From: JAXGXJ01 sp050943595
Lineage (GTDB): Bacteria > Actinomycetota > Thermoleophilia > RBG-16-64-13
Assembly (NCBI GenBank): GCA_050943595.1
Contig: JBMNPM010000007.1
Location: 48,311 to 112,310, forward strand
Reading direction: 5' to 3'
DNA: 64,000 nt
This document shows positions 53,273 through 61,572 of this stretch, one piece after another. Within the stretch, counting starts at the first letter, position 1; every line of letters starts with the position of its first letter. The position numbers and the translations under genes are program-made. Below the pieces are notes generated by a model. It was given only the letters and a program-made list of their open reading frames with translations, had not been told where the DNA came from and ran no database searches.

Positions 53273-54532
53273 ATGGCTACACGAAATGCTTTCTATGCAC
53301 AATCGGGCGGGGTATCCGCCGTCATCAACGCGTCCGCATGCGGCGTTATCCAAACCGCCCGTCGCCATGCCGACGCTATTGGAACCGTCTTCGCCGGCCG
53401 CAACGGCATCATCGGAGCACTAACCGAGGATCTGATCGATACTTCCCAGGAATCGGACGCCGCCATCGCCGCGCTCCGCTACACTCCCTCGGGCGCCTTC
53501 GGGTCCTGCCGCTACAAGCTAAAAAGTCCGGAAGACAGTAGCCGGGAGTATGAGAGGCTGATCGAGGTCTTCAAGGCTCACGATATCGGATACTTCTTCT
53601 ACAATGGCGGCGGCGACTCCGCCGACACCTGCCTCAAAGTCTCGCAGCTCGCCGAGAAGGCCGGCGCTCCCATCCAAGCCATCCACGTACCCAAGACGGT
53701 GGACAACGACCTACCCATCACCGACAACTGCCCCGGTTTTGGTTCTGTAGCTAAGTACGTCGCCGTATCTACACGGGAAGCAAGCTTCGACGTACGCTCG
53801 ATGTGCAAAACATCCACGAAGGTCTTTGTGCTCGAGGTTATGGGGCGCCACGCGGGTTGGATCGCCGCAGCGGGTGGGCTGGCATCTGACGCGCGCACCG
53901 AAATCCCTATCGTCATCCTGTTCCCCGAAGTCGTCTTCGACAAAGAGCGCTTCCTTGCCAAGGTGGACTCGATGGTGAAAGCGTTCGGGTACTGCACCGT
54001 GGTGGTCTCAGAGGGTGTGATGGGCCCAGACGGCAACTTCTTGGCGGATCAAGGGCTGAGAGATGCCTTCGGCCACGCCCAGCTGGGCGGCGTAGCTCCC
54101 GTGGTAGCCGACATCGTCCGCGAGGGCCTGAATCTCAAGTACCATTGGAGCGTAGCCGACTACCTGCAGCGTGCCGCCCGTCACATCGCCTCGAAGACAG
54201 ATGTCGACCAAGCGTACACCATGGGAAAAGCCGCAGTCGAACTGGCGCTGGCCGGAGAGAACTCCCTGATGCCTACCATCGTGCGCACATCCACCAAGCC
54301 CTACGCCTGGGAGGTAGGAACGGCGCCGCTATCGCAGGTGGCCAACGTGGAGAAGAAGATGCCCGAGACCTTCATATCCGAAGACGGTTTCGGAATTACC
54401 GAGGCGTGTCGCGAATATCTAATCCCACTGATCCAGGGCGAGGACTACCCACCCTACGTTGACGGCCTACCGGACTACGTGACTCTGAAGAACACGGCTG
54501 TAGCCAAGAAACTCCCGGAGTTCGCTCTCTAG
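53273..54532 (+). CDS. pfp: Pyrophosphate-dependent 6-phosphofructokinase
   Basis: Phosphorylates fructose 6-phosphate reversibly with PPi. 419 aa, PFK fold: AQSGGVSAVINASACG at the start, NGGGDSADT, PKTVDNDLPITDNCPGFG and VMGRHAGWIAAAGGLA. Asp115 in GGDS and Lys141 in PKTVDND are the residues that mark PPi-specific enzymes rather than ATP-PFK (which has Gly at both places). No allosteric ATP-PFK features. Fits an energy-thrifty anaerobe. Transcribed alone and followed by a strong hairpin. Confidence 0.95.
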   Translation: MATRNAFYAQSGGVSAVINASACGVIQTARRHADAIGTVFAGRNGIIGALTEDLIDTSQESDAAIAALRYTPSGAFGSCRYKLKSPEDSSREYERLIEVFKAHDIGYFFYNGGGDSADTCLKVSQLAEKAGAPIQAIHVPKTVDNDLPITDNCPGFGSVAKYVAVSTREASFDVRSMCKTSTKVFVLEVMGRHAGWIAAAGGLASDARTEIPIVILFPEVVFDKERFLAKVDSMVKAFGYCTVVVSEGVMGPDGNFLADQGLRDAFGHAQLGGVAPVVADIVREGLNLKYHWSVADYLQRAARHIASKTDVDQAYTMGKAAVELALAGENSLMPTIVRTSTKPYAWEVGTAPLSQVANVEKKMPETFISEDGFGITEACREYLIPLIQGEDYPPYVDGLPDYVTLKNTAVAKKLPEFAL

Positions 54533-54569
54533 AACCTACGCCGTCGCTTTACAGCACACACCTAACAGA

Positions 54570-54604
54570 CCCGTGTGGCCGGCCGCATGGGCCGGCCACA
54601 CGGG
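54570..54604. terminator. Hairpin after the phosphofructokinase gene
   Basis: Fifteen-base perfect arms (54570-54584, 54590-54604) around GCATG. There is no T-run, so the terminator strength is uncertain. Confidence 0.65.
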
Positions 54605-54706
54605 AACGTGATGTCAGGTATCGACCCCAGCCCGTCCACTCTCGCGCTACTATGGGCCCGGACACAACATCACCTACGCCGACCGCCATTGCCGGAGGAC
54701 CATAGG

Positions 54707-55168
54707 ATGAAGACCCACACCGTCTACAAGACCTTCACCACGCGGGAGCGACGGGAGTTCGTGCGCATCACCGAGGACGTAGCGCGGGCAGTAGCCGAAG
54801 CCAAGGTGCAGGAGGGCATGGTATTGGTTAGCGCCATGCACATCACCGCAGCCGTGTGGATCAACGACGACGAACCCGGCCTCCAGGCCGACGCTCTGGA
54901 GTGGCTGGATAAGATCGCTCCCCCTTCATGGAAAAAGCCCGACGGCGCCGTGGCCCGCGATCTGCTGCCTTCCGGAGGCGATTACCGCCACCATCGTCTG
55001 GGCGAGGACAACGGTGACGCTCATCTCAAGAACATGCTGATGCACCACCAGGTGGTCGTCCCCATCACTAAGGGAGCCCTCGATCTGGGCCCCTGGCAGG
55101 CGATCTTCTACGTGGAATTCGATGGGAGACGCCCCAAGCGCTTGGTGATCAAGGTCATGGGCGAGTAG
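54707..55168 (+). CDS. UPF0047/YjbQ family protein
   Basis: A 153-aa trimeric beta-fold protein of the YjbQ family, some members of which have thiamine-phosphate synthase activity in vitro. Motifs: VLVSAMHITAAVWINDDEPG, GDYRHHRLGEDNGDAHLKNM with the conserved His and Asp/Glu cluster, and LDLGPWQAIFYVEFDG. ATG at 54707 has GGAGGAC upstream at slightly long spacing. It is convergent with the glycosyltransferase gene. Confidence 0.93.
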   Translation: MKTHTVYKTFTTRERREFVRITEDVARAVAEAKVQEGMVLVSAMHITAAVWINDDEPGLQADALEWLDKIAPPSWKKPDGAVARDLLPSGGDYRHHRLGEDNGDAHLKNMLMHHQVVVPITKGALDLGPWQAIFYVEFDGRRPKRLVIKVMGE

Positions 55169-55213
55169 CGAGCCTCACTCACGGATGATCGAGACTCAGC
55201 ACCCGCTTCTAAT

Positions 55214-56605
55214 CTAGAAGGCCTTTCTGGCGGGCTGCCCCCAGGAGCTGCCTTTGCGCATGACATGGTCGACCACGCCTCTGAACCGCCACAACGCATG
55301 CAGTTGCCGGTACCCGAAGCATTCAAGCACCGCGTAGCCGACGAGAATCAGGGTATCGCGCAGGCGAGAATACCTGTTGAATGTCCTGGCCTCCAAGAGA
55401 AGCGCGCTCACGGAGGTAATCGTGCCCAGCAATGTGGCACAGGCGAGAATGGCGAGCCCAACCTCCCAATTGACGGCGTCCATAAGGATGGCCACTACCA
55501 CGATTAGGTACCCGGACACCTCAACGACAGGGCTCAACAGTTCAAACAGTGCGAAAAACGGATAACCGATCATGCCGACACGCCCGTACTTAGGATTGCA
55601 GCAAAGCTTCCAGTTTTTCGAGAGACTCTCTGCGAGCCCACGCTGCCAACGCCGTCTCTGCTTGGCCAGGCTTCGAATATCCTCGGGCAACTGCGTGTAA
55701 CAGATGGGGTCGGGCAGAAAGATGACGCGATAGTCCTTCTTCTTATCGCTGTACATCCGATGCATACGCAAGACCAGCTCCATGTCCTCTCCGACAGTAT
55801 CGGTACGATAGCCACCCACCTCTATTAGGGCCTCGCGGCGGAAAACGGCGAATGCTCCTGAGATGATCATGAGGCTGCTGAGTCCCGACCAGCCGATACG
55901 ACCGAAGAGAAAGGCCCGGAGGTACTCGACAGTCTGAAAGCGGGCCAGATCGTTGCGGGCCAGCCTCATCTGCTTGACATCGCCCCTCTCGATGTCGCAG
56001 TCGTTGGCCGGCACGACCACCCCACCGATGGCAACCACCCGATGGTCCTCCAGGAACGGACGGGTTATCTGCACCATAGCGCGCATGTCGATCATGGAGT
56101 CGGCGTCGATATTACAGACCAGCGGGAACGAACTCGCATTGATGCCGGCATTGAGGGCATCGGCCTTGCCACCCTGTTCCTTGTCAACCACGAGCAGGCC
56201 GGGATAGGTGGGGGACTCATATACACCGCGAATCGGCTTGCAAGGGAGTTCCTGCGAGACAGTACTCGTCGAAGGGATGAGGTCGAAGGAGTCTATCAGC
56301 ACGTCCATGGTGCTATCGGCAGACCCATCATTGATCACCACCACCTCGAGTTCAGGGTAGCGGACGGCCAAAGCCGAGAGCACCGTATGGACGATGGTCG
56401 CCTCTTCGTTGTGGGCGGGTACGAGGACGGTCACCGGCTTGTAGAACGTGGTCTCAAAGATACCCTCGTACTCGGTCATGGCAGCTACGTTCCTATAGCG
56501 CCTGACCACCCGGGCCGCCAGGATCATGAGTAGGATGTAGAAACCGTTGATAAGCAAGAAGTAGGCCAAAAAGAGTAGGTTAAAGCCGTAGAGAATCTCT
56601 TTCAT
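55214..56605 (-). CDS. Membrane family-2 glycosyltransferase (PgaC/cellulose-synthase-like)
   Basis: A 463-aa processive polysaccharide synthase. An N-terminal helix (about 5-32) is followed by a GT2 domain with VLVPAHNEE, INDGSADST, Asp167-Ala-Asp169, the acceptor-site Glu-Asp of TVGEDMELVLR and the QRRRWQRG motif at 316-323. At least four C-terminal helices form the channel. It most resembles N-acetylglucosaminyltransferases making exopolysaccharide. No pgaB-like deacetylase is adjacent. Its ATG overlaps the stop of the HEAT-repeat gene as ATGA, implying obligate coexpression. Confidence 0.92.
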   Translation of the reverse strand: MKEILYGFNLLFLAYFLLINGFYILLMILAARVVRRYRNVAAMTEYEGIFETTFYKPVTVLVPAHNEEATIVHTVLSALAVRYPELEVVVINDGSADSTMDVLIDSFDLIPSTSTVSQELPCKPIRGVYESPTYPGLLVVDKEQGGKADALNAGINASSFPLVCNIDADSMIDMRAMVQITRPFLEDHRVVAIGGVVVPANDCDIERGDVKQMRLARNDLARFQTVEYLRAFLFGRIGWSGLSSLMIISGAFAVFRREALIEVGGYRTDTVGEDMELVLRMHRMYSDKKKDYRVIFLPDPICYTQLPEDIRSLAKQRRRWQRGLAESLSKNWKLCCNPKYGRVGMIGYPFFALFELLSPVVEVSGYLIVVVAILMDAVNWEVGLAILACATLLGTITSVSALLLEARTFNRYSRLRDTLILVGYAVLECFGYRQLHALWRFRGVVDHVMRKGSSWGQPARKAF

Positions 56606-57681
56606 GCAAACACTCCTAGCGACGACACAGCCTCGAGACTCCCAGTCTCAAGACCCTCCAGCGAGCGGAGAGCTCGTTGAGCATAGAGTTGTACGCGGAG
56701 ACTCTCGTCTCCGAGCAGGGTGCGGATGGAAGGAATCGCTTCCACGGCATCGAGTGCGGCCAGGGTCCGGGCCGTTTGGCTTCGGATAACCCAGTTGGAG
56801 TGAGTGAGCATCTCCACAAGCTGAGGCACTGCCTTTACATCTCCCACCTCTGCAAGCGCCTTCACCACGTGAATGATCGTTTCCTCAGCCTTGGACAAGC
56901 TGAGAAGCGCCAGAAGGGTAGAGGCCGACGGCAGGTACGCGTAAAAGGCCAGTAGATCGATCATCACCACCTGCGCTACGACGTCATTTACATCGATCTC
57001 CCTCTCGGGATCAAGAGATCTGTAAGACTCCGCTGCATCTGCCTGCAGGTAGCGATCCACTACCGCGCGAAGAAGCTCATGGATGGCGGGACACGCACCG
57101 CGCCCAAACTCCGAGAGTAGTCCTGCTGCGCCGTGGATGGTGATGGGTGTCCGCTGATATACAGCACGGAATACAGGCAAGAGATAGTCAGGGTCTCCGA
57201 GTGAGGCTATCGTGTGAGAAGCAGCCAGCACCACTGCAGGGTCGCTCGATTGTAGGAGTTTGACCGCTACCTCCCGGTCGACACTCTCCTGGAGACGTCC
57301 CAGAGTCTTCCCCGCCGCGGCGCGGTCCAGCTGATTGCGCGAGTTGAGCGCCTGGTGACGCAGCCACTCGGTAAAGCCCACAGCACGGCTCAGCTCGCGC
57401 AGTGCCGGTAGGGAGTCATTGATGTCCGAATACAGTTGTTCGTCGATAAAGGTTCGGAAGGCTTTACGGACAGCGTCCGTGCTCAAACTCCCACGGATGA
57501 AGTCGATCGCCTCCGCTCTTCCCTCAAGCGCATCAGGCAGCTGACGGGCCCATTGGTGGCTCAGCTGGTCAACGTCGACACGCGCTCTACGCGCGTATGT
57601 GACTACAATGGCGACCAGCAGATAAATGAAAGCTGCCACCTGGAGGGCAATAATAGCCAGTATGATTTCCAGAACGCTCAT
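56602..57681 (-). CDS. Membrane-anchored HEAT-repeat protein
   Basis: A 359-aa protein. One N-terminal helix (about residues 4-28, LEIILAIIALQVAAFIYLLV) is followed by an all-helical domain of HEAT-like repeats, clearest at the C-terminus (DVKAVPQLVEMLTHSNWVIR; AVEAIPSIRTLLGDESLRVQ). HEAT arrays are protein-binding scaffolds, here presumably facing the cytoplasm and docking onto the glycosyltransferase, with which the gene overlaps by four bases. The ATG at 57681 lacks a clear ribosome binding site. Function inferred only from the coupling. Confidence 0.85.
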   Translation of the reverse strand: MSVLEIILAIIALQVAAFIYLLVAIVVTYARRARVDVDQLSHQWARQLPDALEGRAEAIDFIRGSLSTDAVRKAFRTFIDEQLYSDINDSLPALRELSRAVGFTEWLRHQALNSRNQLDRAAAGKTLGRLQESVDREVAVKLLQSSDPAVVLAASHTIASLGDPDYLLPVFRAVYQRTPITIHGAAGLLSEFGRGACPAIHELLRAVVDRYLQADAAESYRSLDPEREIDVNDVVAQVVMIDLLAFYAYLPSASTLLALLSLSKAEETIIHVVKALAEVGDVKAVPQLVEMLTHSNWVIRSQTARTLAALDAVEAIPSIRTLLGDESLRVQLYAQRALRSLEGLETGSLEAVSSLGVFA

Positions 57682-57754
57682 GACACAAGGTCCATCGGCA
57701 CAAAACCTAAGTCGCTTTAAATTCGTGCCCCCTTGGTCCACCCCAGGCAAACAA

Positions 57755-57780
57755 AAAGACCCCGCTGGTGCGGGGTCTTT
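57755..57780 (-). terminator. Rho-independent terminator of tRNA-Lys
   Basis: Read on the minus strand, AAAGACCCCGC and GCGGGGTCTTT pair across a four-base loop, followed by TTGTTTG. It starts six bases after the tRNA 3' end. Confidence 0.9.
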
Positions 57781-57785
57781 GCTAA

Positions 57786-57858
57786 TGCGCCCGGAAGGAT
57801 TCGAACCTTCGACCTTGGGATTAAGAGTCCCCTGCTCTACCAACTAAGCTACGGGCGC
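57786..57858 (-). tRNA. tRNA-Lys (anticodon CUU)
   Basis: A 73-nt cloverleaf: acceptor GCGCCCG/CGGGCGC, anticodon loop CTCTTAA with CTT (complement of 57823-57825), T arm AGGTTCGAATCCT, discriminator A. CCA is not encoded. A TAGAAT box lies ten bases upstream on the minus strand. Confidence 0.97.
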
Positions 57859-58095
57859 GTGCGCGACATTCTACACGATTCTAGCCGTGCGAAAAAGCCG
57901 ATTTTTCCGCCTCGGCCGGCAACTTCGCCTCCATCGTGCAGAAGTGGCCGCCCCGGCTATCAGCAAGTTATACTAATTTCAGTACGATGCTCAGCACCAC
58001 GCGTTTACCCGGCCGGGCTCAGGTTCCGCCGGTCACAACGAGTGGTCAAACGGATCCGAGCGGCCAGACGGATCCGCGCCGCCGGAGGATATACG

Positions 58096-58530
58096 ATGAA
58101 AGACATACATAAGGGACAGTACGCCACCAAACATGCTCCGGGGACGGTATCCGATCCTGCCATCTCCAACGCCCTCAAGGAAAAGGCGAGCGCTGAACGG
58201 TTTAGTTGCGCCGTCGGTCTCGCGTTGGCCGACGACCTTGGCGTCACCCCGTCTGAGATCGGCACAGCGGCCGACCTCATGGAATACCGCATCATCGAGT
58301 GCCAGTTGGGTCTGTTCGGTTATTCACCGGATAAGAAGATCGTGGAGCCGGCAAAGAGCATCGCCGGCGATCTCCAAGACCGCATCGAGCGTGCCGTCGT
58401 CGAGGGGCGCATCAGCTGTGTCTCGTGCCTGCAGATCGCCGACGCGCTCGCCATCGAAGAGACGACGGTAGCTGCGGCGTGCGAATTTCTCGGCCTCAAG
58501 ATCGCACCCTGCCAACTGGGCGCGTTCTGA
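58096..58530 (+). CDS. Protein with a duplicated Cys-containing helical domain
   Basis: Unrecognised 144-aa cytoplasmic protein built of two similar units, about residues 27-75 and 97-144. Each reads R-(F/I)-S-C ... (L)ADDLGV or IADALAI ... then I-(x)-(E/P)-CQLG-(L/A)-F. Cys38/Cys69 in unit one match Cys108/Cys139 in unit two, an arrangement suited to metal or Fe-S binding. The helix-turn-helix-like spacing (ADDLGVTPSEIGTAADLM) suggests a nucleic-acid-binding ancestry. ATG at 58096 follows GGAGGA. It is followed after 28 bases by the DUF4177-like gene in the same direction. Confidence 0.7.
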   Translation: MKDIHKGQYATKHAPGTVSDPAISNALKEKASAERFSCAVGLALADDLGVTPSEIGTAADLMEYRIIECQLGLFGYSPDKKIVEPAKSIAGDLQDRIERAVVEGRISCVSCLQIADALAIEETTVAAACEFLGLKIAPCQLGAF

Positions 58531-58558
58531 TTCCGGAAGCCTACAAAGGGGGCGGGCA

Positions 58559-58906
58559 ATGAAGTGGGAATACCGTAGCCTCGTCCTCAGCGCGCAGGCC
58601 CACGATCCCGATACGAAAGCCTACCTTCAGTCACTGTGGCCCGGTTGGCAGCCCCCACGACACGCCCCTCAAGCGTTGATCCCCAAACTCAACGACTACG
58701 GAGCGGAGGGCTGGGAGTTGGTAGACATCCAACCTGTGTATCTCGACGACGACGCCAACGTGCTCATCCACGGAGGCCCCTCCGCCCCCGACGATGCCAT
58801 AACCGGGATGATCAAAGCCAAGGCCAGGATCCCTACGAGCGGCGGCTTTGAACCGACCCGTTACACCCACTGCTACTTCGTCACCTTCAAGCGACAGATA
58901 GAGTAG
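58559..58906 (+). CDS. DUF4177-like small protein
   Basis: A 115-aa protein. MKWEYRSLVL at the start and LNDYGAEGWELVDIQPVYLD are the DUF4177 pattern. It ends with a YFVTFKRQIE strand. An insertion rich in Pro (GWQPPRHAPQ) and a Gly/Pro loop in the middle make it longer than the usual ~60-80 aa. Function unknown. ATG at 58559 follows AAGGGGGCG. It may be cotranscribed with its neighbours. Confidence 0.7.
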   Translation: MKWEYRSLVLSAQAHDPDTKAYLQSLWPGWQPPRHAPQALIPKLNDYGAEGWELVDIQPVYLDDDANVLIHGGPSAPDDAITGMIKAKARIPTSGGFEPTRYTHCYFVTFKRQIE

Positions 58907-58919
58907 CGTTGCATTGCGG

Positions 58920-59555
58920 ATGCACAAGATAGACCTTGACACGTGGGATCGCAAAGAACACTTCGCCGCATACCGGGGATGGGATTTTCCCTACATCAAC
59001 GTGGGTGCAAACGTCGACGTTACCGCGCTACTCGAGTTCGCACACAGGCACCGCCTCTCCTCATATCTGGTGCTCGTACACACCGCCCACCGCACCGCCC
59101 ATGACATCATCAACTTCAAGTACCGCATCGTCGACGATGCGCCGGTACTGTTCGATACCATGGGCACGACCTTCACGTACATGCCGGCGGACAGCGAGCT
59201 TTTCATCAACGTGTTGGTCGAGTACGTCGATGACATCTTCATATTCCACGAGACGGCTCAAGAACTGGCCGTGAAGCAGGGCAATCACCTAGGTCTGGAA
59301 GCTCACGTCAAGCGCGTGGATCTCATCCGCTACTCGGCCATCCCCTGGATACAGTACACGCACTTCGTGCGCACGATCACCAGGTCAGGGGTCGACTCAA
59401 GCCCCAAGATATCCTGGGGTAAGTATTTCAACCAAGATGATCGCGTATTGGTACCCTTCTCTGTGCAGGTACACCACGGGCTCATGGACGGTCTCCACCT
59501 GGGCAGGTACTTCGAGAGACTGCAGTATCACATCGACGCCCTACAAGGCTGCTGA
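58920..59555 (+). CDS. CatA-like O-acyltransferase
   Basis: A 211-aa member of the chloramphenicol-acetyltransferase type A family. Start IDLDTWDRKEHFAAYRGWDF, then FKYRIVDD, and the catalytic VQVHHGLMDGLHLGRYFERL with the general-base His and the structural Asp (HHxxxD). Such genes in anaerobes need not give antibiotic resistance, and the natural acyl acceptor is unknown. ATG at 58920 lies 13 bases after the previous stop. A TTG two codons earlier is possible. The last codons GGC TGC TGA are the beginning of a dispersed repeat copy. Confidence 0.85.
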   Translation: MHKIDLDTWDRKEHFAAYRGWDFPYINVGANVDVTALLEFAHRHRLSSYLVLVHTAHRTAHDIINFKYRIVDDAPVLFDTMGTTFTYMPADSELFINVLVEYVDDIFIFHETAQELAVKQGNHLGLEAHVKRVDLIRYSAIPWIQYTHFVRTITRSGVDSSPKISWGKYFNQDDRVLVPFSVQVHHGLMDGLHLGRYFERLQYHIDALQGC

Positions 59556-59574
59556 AAAACGAAGCCTCCTAGCG
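59547..59574 (+). repeat. Dispersed GGCTGCTGAAAA element overlapping a stop codon
   Basis: GGCTGCTGAAAAACGAAGCC forms a short GGCT/AGCC stem. It supplies the last two codons and the stop of the CatA-like gene. Confidence 0.75.
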
Positions 59575-59643
59575 TGACACGCCGACTTGGGGTAAAATAG
59601 TATTCTAACTTCAGACCACATCTGATTCACGGGAGTCTGTCCG

Positions 59644-59931
59644 GTGGAAAAGAGGCTCGGTACTGTATCCATCATCGTGGAGCGACAGCTTGCCCACGCC
59701 GACGACATCAATGAACTGCTCTCACAGTTCGGCGACGAGATCATAGGGCGATTTGGACTGCCGTATCCACAGCGAGGCGTGAATATCATCACGCTCGTAA
59801 TCGACACCTCTGTCGAGCGTGCCAGTGCGCTCACCGGCAAGTTGGGCAAACTCCCGGGCGTCCAGGTGAGGTCCCTCGTCTCGAAGGCACCCACACAAGG
59901 AGTTACCCATGATCCCCCGCCCAAACAGTGA
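59644..59931 (+). CDS. TM1266-type small ACT-like regulator of the [FeFe]-hydrogenase operon
   Basis: A 95-aa protein of the TM1266 (iron-only hydrogenase system regulator) family: RLGTVSIIVERQLAHADDIN, GRFGLPYPQRGVNIITLVID, TGKLGKLPGVQVRSLVSK. It has a ferredoxin-like/NikR-ACT fold and routinely precedes hydE/hydG genes. A role as a metabolite-sensing regulator is proposed, not proven. GTG at 59644 follows GGGAG. The hydG ATG lies 23 bases inside its 3' end. Confidence 0.93.
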   Translation: MEKRLGTVSIIVERQLAHADDINELLSQFGDEIIGRFGLPYPQRGVNIITLVIDTSVERASALTGKLGKLPGVQVRSLVSKAPTQGVTHDPPPKQ

Positions 59932-61312
59932 AGGTCTGACCAACTTCATCCCGGCCGACCGCATCCATCAACTGCTCGATCTCCCAGCCGCACCGGCCGC
60001 CGACGTCCGCGCCGTCCTGGCCAAGTCCATGGCCATGGAGCGTCTATCGCTGGAGGAGATGGCCACACTCCTCTCGGTGAATGATCCGGCTCTACAGGAG
60101 GAAATGTTCGCCACCGCGCGCGAACTCAAAAAGAACGTGTACGGTAATCGGATCGTCCTCTTTGCCCCCCTCTACATCGGCAACAAGTGCATCAACTCCT
60201 GCTCTTACTGCGGCTTTCGCAGCGACAACCGGCAGGTGGTGCGGCGCACCTTGACCGACGATGAGATCCGAGCCGAAGTCCAAGCCCTGGTGCGGGAGGG
60301 GCACAAGCGTCTGGTCATCGACTACGGCGAACATCCCGACTATGGAGCAGAGACCATCGCCCACGCGGTCGATGTCATCTACTCGACCAAGAATGGTGGC
60401 GAGATCCGGCGCATCAACGTCAACTGTGCGCCCCTCGACGTCGAAGGGTACCGGCTCGTCAAAGCAGCCGGCATCGGCACCTATCAGATTTTCCAGGAGA
60501 CCTACCATCGGCCCACCTACGAAAAGTTGCACAAGCGCGGACCCAAGTCAGATTTCCTTTGGCGGCTCTACGGGCAGGACCGGGCCATGGAGGGCGGCTG
60601 CGACGACGTCGGCCTGGGAGTGCTTTTCGGCCTGTATGACTGGCGTTTCGAAGCCATGGGCCTGCTGGCACATGCCATCCACCTCGAGGAGACCTTCGGC
60701 GTGGGTCCACACACCTTCTCCTTCCCGCGCCTCAAGGACGCCAGTAACCGCGCCTATCAACCTGAGTATGTCCTCAGCGACACCGACTTCAAACGTCTGA
60801 TCGCCATCCTACGCCTGTCGGTACCTTACGTGGGCATGATCTTGACCGCTCGTGAACCGGCAGAGTTGCGCCGGGAACTCATAGAGTTCGGCTGTTCGCA
60901 GATCGATGGTGGCACCCGCATCGAGATCGGCGGGTACAGTGAGGACCGGGATGAACAGGACCTCGACAAGGAACAGTTCCGCATCAGCGACGACCGTTCT
61001 CTGGAAGAAGTGGTGGCGGAATTGCTGGAGATGGGCGAGGTACCGTCTTTCTGCACGGCCTGCTACCGACTCGGCCGCACCGGGAGTGACTTTATGGATC
61101 TGGCCAAGCCAGGTGAGATCAAACACCGTTGCGCCCCCAACGCACTCGTCACTCTGGCCGAGTATCTGGCCGATTACGCCACACCTGACACCCGCCAGGC
61201 AGGTGAAGCCCTCATCGCCCGCGAGCTGTACCGCCTCGACGATGGTGACCGGCAGCTGGCCGAGCGCCTTCTGGCCCGGGTGCAGGAAGGCAAGCGCGAT
61301 GTCTACTGTTAA
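59909..61312 (+). CDS. hydG: [FeFe]-hydrogenase maturation tyrosine lyase HydG
   Basis: Radical SAM enzyme that splits tyrosine to provide CO and CN ligands, delivered as an Fe(CO)2(CN)-cysteine unit for the H-cluster. 467 aa. The SAM cluster is Cys94, Cys98, Cys101 (CINSCSYC). The barrel has TYQIFQETYHRPTY. The C-terminal auxiliary cluster is bound by Cys382, Cys385 and Cys408 (CX2CX22C). All key residues are intact. First of the three maturases, overlapping the TM1266-type gene. The hydrogenase itself (hydA) is not in the window. Confidence 0.97.
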   Translation: MIPRPNSEGLTNFIPADRIHQLLDLPAAPAADVRAVLAKSMAMERLSLEEMATLLSVNDPALQEEMFATARELKKNVYGNRIVLFAPLYIGNKCINSCSYCGFRSDNRQVVRRTLTDDEIRAEVQALVREGHKRLVIDYGEHPDYGAETIAHAVDVIYSTKNGGEIRRINVNCAPLDVEGYRLVKAAGIGTYQIFQETYHRPTYEKLHKRGPKSDFLWRLYGQDRAMEGGCDDVGLGVLFGLYDWRFEAMGLLAHAIHLEETFGVGPHTFSFPRLKDASNRAYQPEYVLSDTDFKRLIAILRLSVPYVGMILTAREPAELRRELIEFGCSQIDGGTRIEIGGYSEDRDEQDLDKEQFRISDDRSLEEVVAELLEMGEVPSFCTACYRLGRTGSDFMDLAKPGEIKHRCAPNALVTLAEYLADYATPDTRQAGEALIARELYRLDDGDRQLAERLLARVQEGKRDVYC

Positions 61313-61568
61313 ACCTCACAGCCTCACCGACTCACAGGTCGCGGGACCGGCTTCCGACGAACAGAAGCCGGCGGAGCCGGGATCAACGGGGTCGAGGTCC
61401 GCAAGGCCAGGGTCCGCGGAGGTAGCGGCCGCCACCTCCGAGTCCCCGGCCTTCCGGGTCAAGCACGATCTCCTGGGGAAGCCGGTCATGCGTCTGGGCA
61501 CCGCCGTGCCTCCCACGTTGCAACCCGACAGGAGTACGCTCCCCAGAACCACGAACGTGTCGGAGTGA
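61299..61568 (+). CDS. Possible 89-aa linker protein between hydG and hydF
   Basis: Open frame with ATG at 61299, AGGAAGG eight bases upstream, overlapping the hydG stop by 14 bases and ending four bases before hydF. Third codon positions are mostly G or C, as in the flanking genes. The first half is Ser/Ala/Pro-rich and looks disordered. The second half has FRVKHDLLGKPVMRLGTAVP. I recognise no family. It could be a real small component of the maturation operon, or a spacer that happens to be open. The compact fit favours a gene. Confidence 0.5.
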   Translation: MSTVKPHSLTDSQVAGPASDEQKPAEPGSTGSRSARPGSAEVAAATSESPAFRVKHDLLGKPVMRLGTAVPPTLQPDRSTLPRTTNVSE

Positions 61569-61572
61569 AGCC

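Noticed and set aside
58920..59555. Chloramphenicol resistance gene
   Set aside because: The fold and HHxxxD motif match the CatA family, but nothing shows that the drug is a substrate, so only an acyltransferase is claimed.
1411..59574. Insertion-sequence transposases behind the dispersed repeats
   Set aside because: No transposase, terminal inverted repeats of IS size or target-site duplications were found. The element is too short and is reported only as a REP-like repeat.
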